NCBI GenBank assembly: GCA_022842865.1
Contig: JALHOV010000010.1
Location: 1 to 33,928 of the forward strand
Direction of reading: 5' to 3'
DNA length: 33,928 nt
From: Vulcanimicrobiota bacterium
GTDB lineage: Bacteria; Vulcanimicrobiota; Xenobia; Xenobiales; JADMJV01
The notes under the pieces are model-generated. The model did no database searches and was not told the DNA's origin. It saw nothing but the letters and a program-made list of their open reading frames with translations. A program made the position numbers and the translations under genes. Below are positions 33,019 through 33,928 of this stretch, one piece after another (within the stretch, counting starts at the first letter, position 1; each line of letters begins with the position of its first letter).

Positions 33019-33928
33019 TCAGGCCAGGGCGGCGGCGGCCGCGCCCACCAGATTGATGTCCTCGCCATGAATGATGGCGAATTTGCGCTCGATTAGTTTT
33101 TTCAAGGTGGCCTCGACTCTGTCCCGGTAACCGGTGGCCTTCCAAAAGAGACCGCCCTCGGCCTGAACCGCCAGGTTGCCTTCGCTCAGATGGTCGGCGA
33201 CAGCCGCCAGTCCAGCCGCAACCATGTCGGCCGAGCGGTCGAGCAACCAGCGCGCCGCCACCGAGGCGGGCTCTTGACCGGGCTTATCGGCCCACTCCAC
33301 GACTTCTTTGGAACTGGCGCCTTCGGGCAGGCGCAGGTGGGGGCACAGGCACTGTAACAACTGGGGCAGATAAAACCCGGACACGGCCTTTTCGTAGCGC
33401 TGCTTGCCGGGATTGTCGCTGATCGAGTCGACGGTGTCATCGACCGCATTCAGATGGGGCGGGTGAAAATTGCCCGACTCCAGGTTTACAGCCAGAGGCC
33501 CCTCCCAAGATTCCGCCAATTTGCCAACCTTGGAAGCCGGCAGGAAGGTGGCCATGTTGTTGCCGGTGCCCACGATCAAGCCGATGTGTTGAGCATACTC
33601 GGCTCCAGCGAAGATGGCTCCGCCCAACAGAGCCGCCACCGTATCATTCAGCACTTTGACCACTCCGGGGCGCCCGTAGGCGGCGCGCAAGCTCTGACCC
33701 ACCAGTTCGCCCACCACCCCAGTCACCCGGATTCCCTTGGTCCAGTGCAATAGTTTCGCATCCCCGCTGGCCTCTACCTTGGCCGGATACGAGAAGCAGT
33801 AGCCTAACGGCAGGTCGGCGGGTGCGCCCAGCTGACGCAATAAATCGGACTGGTAGCCAAAAAACTCGGGTGAGTGGACGGGGCGGGTGCGCCCGTCGGG
33901 CAAAACTCCACTGAGCGGGCCCTCGACC
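33019..33928 (-). CDS. Hexokinase family protein, N-terminally cut by the window edge
   Basis: The 303 C-terminal residues of an eukaryotic-type hexokinase (ATP-dependent glucose phosphorylation). Visible features are YCFSYPAKVEASGDAKLLHW (sugar-binding region), VVKVLNDTVAALLGG (the catalytic aspartate DTVA), GLIVGTGNNMA (glucose-binding), AVNLESGNF, and the late AVQAEGGLFWKATGY before the C-terminal helix. The reading frame continues past 33903 to the window edge, so the TTG at 33903 is not taken as a start; the N-terminal phosphate loop lies beyond. Full-length bacterial homologues are about 400-450 residues. It is upstream of, and nearly touching, the MoaD-MoaE fusion gene, an odd functional pairing. 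Confidence 0.93.
   Translation of the reverse strand, partial: VEGPLSGVLPDGRTRPVHSPEFFGYQSDLLRQLGAPADLPLGYCFSYPAKVEASGDAKLLHWTKGIRVTGVVGELVGQSLRAAYGRPGVVKVLNDTVAALLGGAIFAGAEYAQHIGLIVGTGNNMATFLPASKVGKLAESWEGPLAVNLESGNFHPPHLNAVDDTVDSISDNPGKQRYEKAVSGFYLPQLLQCLCPHLRLPEGASSKEVVEWADKPGQEPASVAARWLLDRSADMVAAGLAAVADHLSEGNLAVQAEGGLFWKATGYRDRVEATLKKLIERKFAIIHGEDINLVGAAAAALA

Overview
The window looks like chromosomal DNA of a diderm (Gram-negative-type) bacterium, gene-dense and fairly GC-rich. Supporting signs are a complete two-gene ADP-heptose (hldE-type) pathway segment, an LpxB-like glycosyltransferase, a lipobox lipoprotein, and a futalosine-pathway menaquinone gene (mqnE). GatB, YqeY, transketolase, hexokinase and molybdenum-cofactor genes are ordinary housekeeping functions. 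No integrase, transposase, phage structural gene or CRISPR array is visible. I cannot assign a phylum: the mix (split HldE, LpxB-related protein, REC-Ser/Thr-kinase fusion, GH57-like protein, MoaD-MoaE fusion) would fit an uncultured candidate lineage, but that is inference.

Layout. Bases 1-2832: a STAND/NACHT-like ATPase (minus) divergent from a one-pass membrane protein (plus). Bases 2792-8278: a tight minus-strand operon, ade > GT4 glycosyltransferase > rfaE1-type kinase > rfaE2-type nucleotidyltransferase > LpxB-like protein, mostly envelope-sugar genes. Bases 8337-11206 (plus): lipoprotein, methyltransferase, branched-chain aminotransferase, tRNA-Pro(CGG) with its own promoter and terminator, and a small protein resembling a restriction-endonuclease-fold toxin domain. 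Bases 11122-14015 (minus): a GH57-like protein and transketolase, then an RluE-type pseudouridine synthase (plus). Bases 14612-19012: a signalling cluster consisting of a UrtA-like periplasmic binding protein, a membrane histidine kinase and a divergent REC-Ser/Thr kinase fusion. Bases 18998-23489 (minus): gatB > moeA-like/PBP fusion > moaC > sugar N-acetyltransferase. Bases 23568-25905: a Tim44-like membrane protein, mqnE, and a broken HTH/endonuclease gene. Bases 25965-29372 (minus): helical protein > LysM-NlpC/P60 peptidase > secreted protein with nucleoside-deoxyribosyltransferase/TIR-like signatures > membrane-anchored unknown. Bases 29373-29898 hold no gene but a 115-bp tandem repeat. 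Bases 29899 to the end: yqeY, two coiled-coil protein genes separated by a cluster of palindromes including a CRP-like box, a MoaD-MoaE fusion and a hexokinase cut by the window edge.

The most promising candidates for something undescribed are the binding-protein / histidine-kinase / REC-STPK module, the secreted NDT/TIR-like protein in a cell-wall hydrolase operon, the stand-alone nuclease-like protein next to the tRNA, the moeA homologue that lacks its catalytic motifs, and the 115-bp repeat. Genes are packed with 4-8 bp stop/start overlaps, frequently using TTG or GTG (and perhaps CTG) starts, and several convergent genes overlap at their 3' ends.
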